64,000 bases of DNA from Platycnemis pennipes (taxonomy: Eukaryota; Arthropoda; Insecta; Odonata; Platycnemididae): positions 42,254,354 through 42,318,353 of the forward strand of contig OW121849.1 of assembly GCA_933228895.1 (NCBI GenBank). The letters are read 5' to 3'. Each line of letters opens with the position of its first letter. Position 1 is the stretch's first letter. The position numbers and the translations under genes were made by a program. A model generated the notes under the pieces. That model saw nothing but the letters and a program-made list of their open reading frames with translations, was not told where the DNA came from and made no database searches. This document shows positions 35,742-46,590 of the stretch, in pieces.

Positions 35742-38509
35742 TAATCGTAGGTACAGAAAGCTGGCTTTCGAAGGACATATCAGATCATGAAGTATTTCCG
35801 AAGTGTTTTACAGTATACAGAAAGGATAGAGTAAGCAGAAACGGAGGAGGAGTTTTCATAGCTGTGAAGGACCCGTATGTCAGTAGAAGAGAACTTATTT
35901 CAGAGCGAAATGTAGAAAGTATTTGGTGTTCCGTTAAAAGTAAAAGTAGTAACGCAAAAAAGATATATGTAGGTGCATATTACAGGCCACCGGACGCAGA
36001 CGTCAATTCTATAATAGAGCTAGAGTCAGAGATACGCACATTACTTTCTGGGAAGAATGATAGAGGAATAATAGTAGGCGGAGATTTCAATCTCCCCTCG
36101 ATAGACTGGAATACGTGTAGTTTCATTGCAGGAGGTAAGGATAAGGAACATTGCGAATCACTGTTGAACACCTTTACGACACATTCTCTACAACAGCTAG
36201 TAACAGAGCCGACCAGGGGAAACAACATTCTAGACTTATTAGCAACAAATATACCCGAGAGAGTTCTAAATACAGTTACAGACACAGGAATTAGTGACCA
36301 TAAAATAGTGCATGCGAAATTTATTGTAGGCGTTGAAAGACATTATAAACCAAGGAGGAGGGTGTACTTATTTGGCAAGGCAAATTACGACGGTATGAAA
36401 GAGGAATTAAGGGAAGCGTTTAATGTATTCAGCGAACAAAGCAAAGGATTAAATACAGAGGATTCGTGGAGAGAATTTCTTGAGGTCACCCGTAACGCAG
36501 TTCATAAATACATACCAAGTAAATATATTAGTGATAATACAGAGCCAAGGTGGTATAACGCGGAGGTTAGGAAATCACTAAAGCGACAAAGGGTATGCCA
36601 CGCTAAGATGAAAAATGCCAGACGGGGTCTATCGGTAGAGGAAAAAAATGAGCTAGTTCAAAACTATAAAAAATCGAGAGCATTAGCAAGGAAATCATGT
36701 CGGCAAGCGTTATCACATTTCAAGAGCAAGATGTTAGGAGAATATTTAGATAGCAATCCTAAAGCGTTTTGGTCATATGTGAGAGAGCTTCAGGGAAATA
36801 AGTCCACAGTGCACACACTTAAAAATGATAAAGGAATCAGAGTCACCAGCAGTGTAGAAAAAGCCAACACTTTAAACACCTTCTTCCAAAGTGTATTCAA
36901 CTCATCGTCACAAAACGCAGTGGAACCACCGCCGAACACTTTCAGTGAGAAAATGCCCGAAATAAACATTTCATGTCGCGGAATAGAGCAGCAGTTAAAA
37001 AGCATAAGTAAAAACAAAGCACCAGGTCCCGATCAAATTCCTTCCAGAGTTTATAAAACATTAGCTTCTGAAATAGCCCCCTATCTAGAAATAATATTCA
37101 ATAAAACACTAAAGAACCACACAGTACCCAAGGATTGGAAAGTAGCTAACATTACACCTATATTTAAAAGCGGTGATAGGGAAGAACCTAGTAACTACAG
37201 ACCCATTTCACTCACGTCAATCTCTTGTAAGATATTTGAGCACATAGTAGTCAGTTCGATCATGGGGCATTTGGATAGTCAGGGATTACTCATAAACAGC
37301 CAGCATGGGTTCCGGAAAGGTAGATCTTGCGAGACACAATTAGCTTTATTCGTACACGATATTTTAGTCCACGGCGAAAGCAGTACTGAAGTTGATGCGA
37401 TATTTTTAGATTTTAAAAAGGCTTTCGATAAAGTTCCTCATGACAAATTAATCTTGAAGTTAGAGAGTTTTGGTATAAATAAAGACGTTGTATGTTGGGT
37501 AAAAGAATTCTTAAGTGGGCGAGAGCAGAGGGTTGTCATAGATGGTATCATGTCGGACACAATCGAAGTCACATCGGGAGTTCCCCAGGGTAGCGTAGTA
37601 GGTCCGCTTCTATTTCTTTTATACATAAACGATTTGGGTACCGTAGTTAGTAGTAACCTTAGACTTTTTGCAGACGATGCGGTGGTGTACAGGGGTATAT
37701 CAAACGAAGAGGACATGAAATCACTTAGCAAGGATTTAGATGCAATTCAAGAGTGGTGCGACAAATGGCAGTTAGAACTCAACCTTAAAAAGTGTGTAGC
37801 TATCAATTTTTGGAGGAGGAATAATTCGATAGAGCGATCCTATAGAATTAATAACACGAAGATCGAAAACGTTGAAACCGTAAGATATTTAGGTGTAACA
37901 ATCACTAAAGATTTATCGTGGGGAAGACACATAAGGGAAATATGCGGCCGAGCGAAGAGAAAGCTAGGATTTATAAAAAGAGTACTTGGGAAATGTGATG
38001 AGAAGACAAAAGAGCGATGCTACTTTTCACTAGTTAGGCCCCACCTTGAGTATGCAGCCAGTGTATGGGATCCTAATGAATTAGGTTTGATGAGAGAACT
38101 AGACAGTGTGCAGCGTAGAGCAGCTAGGTTCGTCAAAAGGTGTTACGATAGGTTGAGTAGTGTATCAGAATTAATACAAGAATTAGGGTGGGAATCATTA
38201 TCAGAGCGTAGATTAAAGTTCAGATTTAATCTATTGCAGAAATTTCAATCGGATAGCTTTACTGAAGATGTTAGCCACATATTGAAAACACCAGCGTATT
38301 ATGCTAGATTCGACCAGATAAATAAGATTAGAGAGATAGATTGTCGTACAGATAGATTCAAAATGGCATTTTTCCCCCGTACTATAAGAGAACAGAATAG
38401 GCAGCATAGGAAAGGGATAGGTAGGGGAAATATTTTGGAGTATTCTGTAGTGCATGATGCATGTATTAACCCCTCAAATACTATAGATACTAACAATCTA
38501 GTTGCATGA
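35720..38509 (+). CDS. Endonuclease/reverse transcriptase (ORF2) of an L2/CR1-like LINE
   Basis: Multifunctional protein that nicks the target and reverse transcribes its own RNA. The frame is open from just after a TAA at 35717 to the TGA at 38507, about 929 codons. Residues below are numbered from the GTG at 35864. Endonuclease: GTESWL lies upstream of that GTG (about 35750-35767), then a YRKDR...GGG block, YRPP 40-43, GDFN 73-76 and SDH 144-146, so the catalytic Glu, Asp, Asn, Asp and His are all present. Reverse transcriptase: KAPGPDQ 385-391, NYRPISL 444-450, FLDFKKAFDKV 514-524 (catalytic D516), GVPQGSVVGPLLF 572-584, FADD 602-605. C-terminal LINE domain: RPHLEYAASVWDP 725-737 and LGWESLSERR 774-783. 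No internal stop or frameshift in 929 codons suggests a young copy. The start is broken; no ATG near 35864 makes sense as a natural N-terminus. Confidence 0.93.
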   Translation, partial: CIRSNADIIVGTESWLSKDISDHEVFPKCFTVYRKDRVSRNGGGVFIAVKDPYVSRRELISERNVESIWCSVKSKSSNAKKIYVGAYYRPPDADVNSIIELESEIRTLLSGKNDRGIIVGGDFNLPSIDWNTCSFIAGGKDKEHCESLLNTFTTHSLQQLVTEPTRGNNILDLLATNIPERVLNTVTDTGISDHKIVHAKFIVGVERHYKPRRRVYLFGKANYDGMKEELREAFNVFSEQSKGLNTEDSWREFLEVTRNAVHKYIPSKYISDNTEPRWYNAEVRKSLKRQRVCHAKMKNARRGLSVEEKNELVQNYKKSRALARKSCRQALSHFKSKMLGEYLDSNPKAFWSYVRELQGNKSTVHTLKNDKGIRVTSSVEKANTLNTFFQSVFNSSSQNAVEPPPNTFSEKMPEINISCRGIEQQLKSISKNKAPGPDQIPSRVYKTLASEIAPYLEIIFNKTLKNHTVPKDWKVANITPIFKSGDREEPSNYRPISLTSISCKIFEHIVVSSIMGHLDSQGLLINSQHGFRKGRSCETQLALFVHDILVHGESSTEVDAIFLDFKKAFDKVPHDKLILKLESFGINKDVVCWVKEFLSGREQRVVIDGIMSDTIEVTSGVPQGSVVGPLLFLLYINDLGTVVSSNLRLFADDAVVYRGISNEEDMKSLSKDLDAIQEWCDKWQLELNLKKCVAINFWRRNNSIERSYRINNTKIENVETVRYLGVTITKDLSWGRHIREICGRAKRKLGFIKRVLGKCDEKTKERCYFSLVRPHLEYAASVWDPNELGLMRELDSVQRRAARFVKRCYDRLSSVSELIQELGWESLSERRLKFRFNLLQKFQSDSFTEDVSHILKTPAYYARFDQINKIREIDCRTDRFKMAFFPRTIREQNRQHRKGIGRGNILEYSVVHDACINPSNTIDTNNLVA

Positions 38510-38563
38510 GACCCTTTAGTTGCTTGCTTGCATGCTAGTAGTGAATGCTTGGTGACCTTCACC

Positions 38564-38596
38564 CCCTGCCACACACCCTCGCGGTGGCTTGCAGGG
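38564..38596 (+). promoter_or_regulatory. 3' UTR hairpin of the L2-like LINE
   Basis: CCCTGC (38564-38569) pairs with GCAGGG (38591-38596), and an inner CAC/GTG stem (38570-38572 with 38584-38586) closes a loop ending in CTCGCG. The hairpin lies directly before the GTAGATGTAGATG tail. It is the most conserved part of every copy in the window, including subfamilies whose upstream sequence is unrelated. Inference: it is the RNA element the reverse transcriptase recognises to start priming, as described for other LINEs with structured 3' ends. Confidence 0.65.
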
Positions 38597-38621
38597 TATC
38601 GTGTAGATGTAGATGTAGATG

Positions 38622-39690
38622 TTTCATGTTCTTTAATACTTCTGATGATCATATCTAGCCAGCTGTAAAATCTATGGTGTGAAATTAATACGATATTTTA
38701 ATCCATGACAGGCACACCATTCTTTCTTTCTCTCACAGTGCCATACGATGACCAACACAACGTTCAACGGTTCAGGATTAAATTAAAAATAAAAATCTTT
38801 ATTTTTACTATTCTTATCTCTGCATTGTCTCCCCCTCTAAAACTCTCATTCCCTAATTCTCTCATTTTTTTTCTCGTCGATTCATTTGAAAAGCGTTGGT
38901 ATCTAAGAAATTGTGACGTGACGTGTTGCTCAACCGATGATGTGTTACAATTATTATTTTTCCCTGAAGTAGGTAACTAAATAGATTCAGCGCCCCAGTT
39001 TTAAATAAGGTATTTACTACAACTAGTTTCACTATACTGTAGAATCGTTATTTGAATCATGGTCGGCGAGTTTACTCTGTGGAATTTGGACGTGCTTTCA
39101 CAAAAATACACTTTGACTATACATAGTTTTTCTCTTGACAATGACCAGAAAAGATCGAAACCGGTTCAGTAAAACGTGTAACTAAAATGGTGTGGAAGAT
39201 AGTCAAGATTAGTTCTGTATTGTATTTTATTGGGACTGCAGTCATTCAGGTAATCTCCAGCATACAAATTTAGGCTACAGGGTAGCGAAACTTGTTGAAA
39301 TAAAAAAATATAAAATAGTACTAGTTAAGAAACAAACACCAAATATATTAAGACAAAGTAACGTCCGCATTAATCAATTGATTTTGTCTTGAGCCACATA
39401 CCAATGATGCTTGGAAAAAAAACTGAAAAGTACAACGACATGGTGCAATTTTTGTACCCACCAGCCATTTCACTGAATTCTGATAATCATAGGTTTAATG
39501 ATGATATCTCGCGGGTCTAAGTTCACTCATCCTATACACCAAGAAAAGAGCTCAAGATCTTATAAGACATTTTATAATGAAATATAGCTTGTACCGTGAT
39601 AGCAATCAGCCCACTGATGAGCGTCGGAATGTTCGCGGGGAACGCTAAGTTAATTTGACCGCTGGCGGGATTCCATTTCGATAAATTAAA
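38622..39690. other. No gene recognised, AT-rich
   Basis: A hydrophobic 91-residue ORF at 38705-38980 is pyrimidine-rich and probably chance. Confidence 0.5.
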
Positions 39691-40560
39691 ATCCACATCT
39701 TCGTGTTACCCTGCGAGCCAAAACGAGGGTGTGTGACATGGGGTGAAGATCACCAAACATGCACTTCTTACGTGCAAGCTAAAAGGCTACTTCTTCATGA
39801 AAACGGGTTAGATATAACAGCCACGTGCAACTAGATAGTTAGAACCTGCTTAGTATCATGCGAGCCAAAATGAGGGTGTGTGGCATGGGGTAAATATCAC
39901 CAAACACGAACTACTTACATGCAACTGTGAGCTACAATGCTACTTCTTCATGAACGTGTTAGATGTAAGTCTCGTGCAACGAGAAGGTTAGAATCTACAT
40001 AGTAATGAAGTAATTACCTGTTAGAAACGCTTTCTCTAAATATTATTATCTCCATTTCCTTTGCATGCATTGGTTAGTAATGCAGAACCACGCTTCATGC
40101 ACTTCAGACAACTCCAAACATTTTTTACCTAACTATACCTTTGCAACGCAGCCTACTGGTTTCTCTTATGGCGCGTGGGAAAAATGAAATTCTATGATTA
40201 TATTACTTCGTAACTATATAAATATAGTTATGACAATCTATCTCTCTATCTTGTTACTCTGATCAAACCTAGCATAATACGCAGGTGTTCCTATTATATA
40301 CCTAACGTCATTAATTAACGAATTGGAATCGAATTTACTTTAGCCTAAATTTTAACCAGCGTTCTGATAGCAATTCTATTCCTACTTCTTCTATTAACCT
40401 CGTTACACTATTAGGTACAATTATCATAACGGCGAAAAACAAATCTTGCTGATCTCCTTTGCAAATGCTCTAATTCCTTTAAATACTTCATATATACTGG
40501 CGGCATACTCTAAATGAGGCCTGACAAGTACAAAGTAACATCTTTATCAAATGATGCATT
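39691..40560 (-). pseudogene. L2-like LINE fragment, subfamily C, with a doubled 3' end
   Basis: Two consecutive 3'-end units in the same orientation (39691-39851 and 39852-40014), then diverged 3' UTR and coding sequence on the minus strand as far as the equivalent of LVRPHLEYAA (near 40510-40530, GAGGCCTGACAAGTACAAAG on the plus strand). No ORF survives. Subfamily C differs from A and B in its 3' UTR and partly loses the pairing of the outer hairpin stem. Confidence 0.8.
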
Positions 40561-41204
40561 AATACTTCCCGAAAGATCTTGACTTTAAATTTCTCCAAAA
40601 TAATATTTTCTTTCCCTTTCTTTCATTTTACGACAGGAAAAAGACAATGATTTAATGTATTGAGTGAATTAGTGAATATCTAATAGGTATCCATCCCATC
40701 CAAGACTTTTTAAATGACATAAATGATTTTTTAAATGACATCCAAGACGTTTAAATAAAAACTGGCTACTTTTCCAGGAGGCACATAGGTTATAATTTCA
40801 TTTCTAGGTTATGGAATCAATCATCTTGTTTTACATCTCTGCATGTTAATAATTTTACTACCTTAAATAAAGACATTTAATGGCAGAGAGTCCTTATCTT
40901 CGCTAACTCCAGAAATTGCACGTTAACAGGATCTTTGACGTTTGGCTGAAATAATTTGCCTTCCACCATTAAGTAATTATAGGTTCCCTAGAATTTGACG
41001 AGGCATATTGTTTGTGTAACTTCGATCCTTCGAGTAACCCCCCATAATACCTTGGAAATGCACGAATAAAACATTCAACGGATCCGCATCCACGGCTGTT
41101 GCAACCCTAACCTCACATGAGTCATGGCGTCCACTCTGCTAATTTAGCTCAAGCATCCAAAATGCTCCGCCAAGAGGAAATAATTGGCCCAAAGAAAGAG
41201 AAGC
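40561..41204. other. No gene recognised
   Basis: A local duplication near 40700-40760 (CATCCAAGAC and TTTTTAAATGACAT each occur twice). Nothing else. Confidence 0.5.
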
Positions 41205-41330
41205 CGGCAACAGCAGCTAGGTCGGTCAGATGAGGCGGCGGTGTGGCGACCAAAAGTACATGGGTTCATATCCCACCGAGGGAATGCATGCCTGGTGTTT
41301 TCAAGATTTAATTTAGGTCAGACGGTTGTA
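41205..41330 (+). repeat. Possible degenerate tRNA-like repeat
   Basis: CTAGGTCGGTCAGATGAGGC followed after about 30 bases by ATGGGTTCATATCCCACCG, spaced like A and B boxes, then a body with GGAATGCATGCCTGGTG. A vaguely similar arrangement lies at 46420-46510 (AGATTCGCATCC, GGAATGGGTGTT). Weak support. Confidence 0.3.
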
Positions 41331-41779
41331 GTCATATAACCTTAGCGTAAAGAGCAATTAACACCACATACAAATTAATGCGGATAAGAGCAAATACCTG
41401 CATTATGCCTCTGTGCGAATGCGCTAAACAAGTATAATTAAAAGCAAATGCACCGAACCTCTCATTAAAACAACAGTGTATCAGAACTGGTCTAAAAATA
41501 TAGACAAGGTCGTTAAAACTTGCCGGGGAGATACCATTAATGCCCTAAGCATGCTACGCCGAATCATAACTCGAAGATGCAATAAAAAATGCAAAGAAGT
41601 TCGTTAAAATTTCTTGCTCATCAAAACTAAGGCTTCGTGTAAGCAGCCTTAGACCTTAGGAGTCATTTAGAATCACTCGTAAAATTAAATTAATAAAGTA
41701 ATTTTTGGAAAATTTGAGGTGTCATGAAATTGAATAACAATGTCACAAGCTCATAGTAGGTCCTAAAGGGGTCGTTTAT

Positions 41780-41862
41780 GGATTATCCATTGCTTGGTGA
41801 TCTTCACCCCTACCACACACCGTCGCGGTGGCATGCAGGGTATCGCGTACATGTAGATGTAT
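41780..41862 (+). mobile_element. L2-like LINE 3' end, subfamily A
   Basis: TGCTTGGTGATCTTCACCCC, then a hairpin with minor changes (CACACCGTCGCGGTGGCATG) and TATCGCGTACATGTAGATGT. Weak similarity to the 3' UTR continues a few tens of bases upstream. Confidence 0.8.
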
Positions 41863-44314
41863 CCGCTCTTAAGAATATATACTATGTGGATATCAATATT
41901 TCCAGGTTATCCTCAAGTAGGCACAAGCAATCTGTTACAATTTAATACTTTTAACCAGCAGCGATTACAAATCGACTTTTAACAAATTCTGAAAAAAGAA
42001 AAGCGAACGGCAATGGTTGCGAATCACGAAATGTGGAATATTTAAACGAGACTTGACGAGAGCAATATTATCGAGAAGTTAAAATGAGAAATTGGGTATT
42101 GTGGCGGACATCTCTCACTTTCCCGGGTTATCTCAACTGACATCGAGTGGAATTGAGCCTTTACTTCCGATATCGATAATGTTTTTCCACCCGTGTCCCA
42201 TGAGTATTATAGCCTGTACTGAAATGGTCATGACAGTTGTCACTTTAGGAAAAAATATCCAAGTATCCAGGAAAAAAATCATATATTACCGCACACAACG
42301 TGAGAAGATTTTCTTCATCTCCCACGCCTAGGAGAGAGGACCGGCTAAACTCCCAACTAAACCGTTAACGGGCAGTTTCACCGAGGGGGAGGGAAGGGGG
42401 GTGCGATATACCTCTCCAATACGCAGGGACATGTCTGAGGACAGCTTGTCGTCATGCTAAGAAAGGGTGACCCTATAAAATACGACCAGCACGCACACTC
42501 TCACATATCTAAGGTGATGATGAAAGGCGGAAGGAGGCAAGGCATTCGGTCCGAAGCGGTGAGCACCATTATTCGACTCCGGTGCACTGGCCCGGCACCG
42601 TTCTCAACCCCTTGCGCCCGTCCATCTATCTCAAACGGCGCGAACGAAAACCTACCCCTCCGCCCCCCTGGTTACTGCACCCCTCACTCCTCACCCCATT
42701 CCCATCCTCACTCAGTCACTCCACATCTCCCTTTCTCTCTCACCCCCTGACCCCCACAACTCGCGCTCCAACTCTCCAGGCTAGCTCGCTCTAATTCTAG
42801 CCCGGTCCTGCCTTCTAAAACTTTTCTCCTCCCCACTCGTTCTACCATAGCTAACACTAGTCCACCTCAGTCCCTAGCCGGTAACGTCCGCCGACTCGAT
42901 TTGCCTCGTCACGTGGGGTGGACGAACTAGAAGGTTAGACCAAACTAGAAGAAAGGGGGGAGATAGATGTAGGGGACTAGAGCATAAGATGCATGAAGGA
43001 GGGTGTCGGGAGACCGTAGACTCATGGGTGATGGTGGCTGTATTCCGGCTAAGGGAGGGAGGGAAGATTTGAAGCGTGAGGGATGCAAAAGCACCACCCT
43101 ATTGCCGCTGCGGCGGGGTTAGTTTAAGGGTGGATCATCAACGTCTCATCTGCCACGACCGTGGGAGGATGAAGGAAACGGTTCCGGCGTAAGAAAAAAA
43201 GAGTTAGGAAAGAGTGTGGGGCTGAGGAGAAGCACGAGGAAGAAGTAACGGGGGGAGGGGAGAAGAGGAAGAGAGGAGTAGAAAAGGGGACGACGGCAGT
43301 AGTGTTCCAAAATGACGGACCGGTTCGTGCGGCTCCTCTAGGTTGCCGCTAGGTTTAGAGAGGGAGGGAGAGTTGCTGGGAAATATCGGGTCCCGTTGCC
43401 ATGGTTGGGTCGCGGGCACCATTCTTAATGTTTACTGGGAAAGCGATCTCCTTTTATTTAAAAAAAATTTAGTCTTGCATCGCACACTCCTCCAGGTTCC
43501 CACCGCCGCCATCCCACAGTACCTCCAAGAGCACGTCTTCAAACCTCCTCCTCCTCCTCCGGCATCCGTAAGAACCCAACTCCCTTCCACCTAAGTTCTT
43601 AGCTTTCCTCTCGATAATATTCTTCCCTTCCGTCTTCCTCCACCTCCTTACGGTCTCTCTTCCCCTCCGAATCCCTCCGTCTCCTGTTCCTAAGCAACGA
43701 TCCCCCACCCACCCGATTCATTCGCTTACCCCCGCCCGCAATCAACTCGTCGTCGCCATCATCCCTACGGAGACAGTCGTTACCTTGTTCGTGATGTCAA
43801 CTGGTTCAATGAAAACGGCACCTCACTCCTCTTGCTCCCCCCCCCCCCCCCCACTCTCCCGAATCAGGACCTGCGGAATTTCCTCGTACCAATGAGAAAA
43901 GTCGCTAAGCCGCTCTCATCCTAGGTCCTGAGGCCGCATCCACGCTAGGAGTGACGTGTGACGCGCCAGTGTTCCGGTAGCGCACATAAAGTATACCATG
44001 ACACATAATTTGTACTCCTTGTGAACTTATGGCAGCAGACGTAGCTGCTGGTGTTTAGTTGTTTACGCAGTTACCCATGCGTGAATTACCTCAGTACTCC
44101 ATTCCAATGGCCGATATCAGTTCGACATCAATATCACACATCACACAATATCACACAATAAAAGCCGAAAAAGAGAAAGGAGCCACCTTAAACTTCTATG
44201 ACCGTTAGAAGGGCATTTTAAGCTTATAAAAGTTAGGGTCAGAGACAATTGCGAGAATCTGGGTAAAAGGGAAGGTGGGAATAAGGAAGAGCTAACGCCT
44301 GCTCTAGGAAATAT
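41863..44314. other. GC-rich, C/T- and G/A-tract island (about 42340-43990), no gene recognised
   Basis: C-rich plus strand at 42590-42760 and 43480-43720, purine-rich at 43190-43290, poly-C at 43837. Overlapping Pro/Ser/Arg-rich ORFs reflect composition. ATCACACA repeats at about 44133-44160. Confidence 0.45.
43837..43852. repeat. Run of 16 C
   Basis: Uninterrupted poly-C inside a GC-rich island; runs this long are prone to length variation and assembly error. Confidence 0.9.
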
Positions 44315-44606
44315 CAGTTCATAATCTATGTTATAAAGTTATGTGTATTGACTAACAATTTCTTGTAATTTATAGTTAACATTTCATGTGTCTCGTAACT
44401 TTATGCTTAATATTTTCCTCAGGGTGGTATTATAGTTTACTCTCGGTTTCACGGAAGTAGTGTTTGAACGTAGTAGTAGGTATATTTTGCCGAGTCTGAA
44501 TGGTAGTAAGTGTTCTCTCTGATTGATAATGTAATTGACGATGGTTCATACCCTGCACACACTCTTAAGGTGGCTTGTAGAGTATTACTTGTATAGAAGT
44601 AGATAA
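44315..44606 (+). mobile_element. Non-coding relative sharing only the LINE 3' hairpin (subfamily D, copy 1)
   Basis: About 290 bases homologous by eye to 49210-49525 (shared blocks include AACAATTT, CGTAACT, TTAATATTTTCCT, GGGTGGTA, GGTAGTA, GATGGTTCA). Only the last 60 or so bases resemble the L2-like terminal hairpin (CACACACTCTTAAGGTGGCT). The upstream 230 bases show no resemblance to the coding or UTR sequence of A, B or C, so D may be a non-autonomous passenger. Confidence 0.65.
44477..44482 (+). other. Possible TA-GG-TA micro-insertion
   Basis: Subfamily D copy 1 reads GTAGTAGGTATATTTTG against GGAGTAACATTTGTTTTG in copy 2. An inserted GGTA improves the alignment, but the flanks have diverged too far to be sure. 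Confidence 0.3.
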
Positions 44607-46590
44607 AGAGGAAGAAAATGAGAGAGGAGGAAAGGGGGAAATGGGAGACCTCACGAGGAAGTCTTTGAAACGTATACAGTAACCGGTACGGTATCGGAAT
44701 AGCGCGAGAGGCGTCTCAGCAATCTTCAAGTTCCACATGGAATGATGCGATATCTCAGGATCTAAGATGAACCACAGAGGCATCATTCAATGAGGTAACT
44801 CACCCATCGCGGCTTTTCTTCTCCTTGCCCCAATTCTCATAGAGTAACAAAGGATCAAAACACGTTGTTCAAGGCTGGTAGATAGGTAGTCCTATTTTCA
44901 AGAATATAAAACATTCGGGATTCGAAAACCATAATTTTCCAACAAGTAAACTATATCAAAATATAAAATACGCAAGTCTTTTCATAACCTTTAGGAAACA
45001 ATGGATTGGGAGGAACACCAATTTCAAAGTATGAATCGCTACTTTGAGCAATGCAATGTAGATCGGCCCAATTGAAACATTCAAACTTCATTCGGACATT
45101 CATCATCATTTCACGTAGAGTAAGAGGCTAGAAAAAGGCGGGAATGAATGCAAAAGTTATCAAAAGGGTATTCCATAAACATACTTAAAAATAGAGTAGT
45201 CCAAAACGTTGCTAATTCGTTAGCTAGTTGACTGAATGGACAATAACGGAATGTAATCAATATATAAAAAAATCTGAATAATATTGGATTCTGAAATATG
45301 TTGCGGAGTTCAGAATGAATCAACACTGTAAATGGAAACAAGGTGCGAGTTATGCAATACTTACCAGGAATACAGGTTCATAATACAGATGCATAACATA
45401 CACAACACATAATGCATAACAGCTAAATTTTCTGTCTCCAAGGGAATACTACTAATGGGGATTCGAGGGTTAGATAATATGGTGATATACTCTGTTTCAC
45501 CGTTAAGGCTCTGGATGGCATCTGAAAAAATAAGACGACTGCGTGTCACTTTCACAAAAAATACGTCATACCAAGTGATATGGGCTCTACTTGATGTATT
45601 CAATCGATAATTCTTTAGTAAGAATTTACCACTCTACTACGGCGAGTCATAACGTTAAAGCGATTCGATAAAACATACGGTGGCAACCGTTTCAATCTAT
45701 TCTTGACCTCAAAGAATGGCAAGCTCTAGGAAAATAAAGAAACGCAACGCACAAAACGCTACCATGCCAACCGAAGGCTAAAAAAGGTGTGGTTCGAGTG
45801 ACCTATATTTCTCCAAAGCTGACCTTTAGGTCTTTCTAAAGAGGAAAGTACTGCACCCACTACATACTGAACCGTCTGCATTTTTGAATTGCATAACTCT
45901 TTATTGCGCGGAAAATATCCACTATTATTTCCCTCCCACGGGGATGAAGAAGATATGCCTTGTAAACATCAGCTACTTGAAATCCCACAAAAAAATTAAC
46001 TACAAATAAGTATTGTAAATCGGCATTGTAGAAACGCTGTCATTTCACTTTTAAATAAATTAAGGGAATCAAATTTCAAGCTTCAATATTTTTGTTTGCT
46101 AAGAAATTTAAGCTTATCTAAATTCATCAATTATCGGTGAGGGACAATTCAAATACTATAACAGCCACTATCACCCCGAGCCTCAGTATGGAATGCATAT
46201 CCTAGGGTTGAAAAAAGAAATTGAGTGAGGCCAAGGTTGTGAAATCACCTACCAACATCGTCCCTGAGTTTCTCAAAAATTATCAAATTTAAACAAAAAT
46301 GTAAATTATAAATGTTTATAGCTGATTCTTGAACTTGGACGATATTTCTTTTGCACCACTTGAAAATAAAAGACGATTTGCTCGAAACAAAATACGCGGA
46401 TCCTATTTTAAGAGTCAGGTGGTGGTATTCAGGTCGGTAACCTCGCCAGCCAACCATTTCAAAGGTCAAAGATTCGCATCCTACATATGGAATGGGTGTT
46501 GTTATTTCCTTTAAGATTACGCTAAGCATTAAGTAAGTTTGGACGAAGAGAGCGAGTTTACCTATGCAGTTGAAGCATCTTGAAACCCAA
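44607..46590. other. No gene recognised, AT-rich
   Basis: Short minus-strand ORFs (to 94 residues) without motifs. A weak tRNA-like stretch at 46420-46510 is noted under the 41.2-kb entry. Confidence 0.5.

Larger units (their letters stand above)
35714..38621 (+). mobile_element. L2/CR1-like non-LTR retrotransposon, nearly full ORF2
   Basis: Autonomous-type LINE that would copy itself by target-primed reverse transcription. Seen: one long ORF with endonuclease then reverse transcriptase, no RNase H domain, a 3' UTR of about 110 bases containing a CCCTGC...GCAGGG hairpin, and a short GTAGAT/GATGTA microsatellite tail ending near 38621 with no poly(A). That tail type fits the L2/CR1 group of the Jockey superfamily. 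The 5' boundary is uncertain: the first part of the endonuclease domain is missing or scrambled, and a 14-bp tandem duplication sits at the junction (35714-35741). No target-site duplication is obvious. By eye it is the parent type of the fragments at 60.6, 49.9 and 15.9 kb. Confidence 0.93.

Noticed and set aside
35980..37731. Minus-strand ORFs of 75-101 residues under the long LINE ORF
   Set aside because: Shadows of the plus-strand reverse transcriptase gene.
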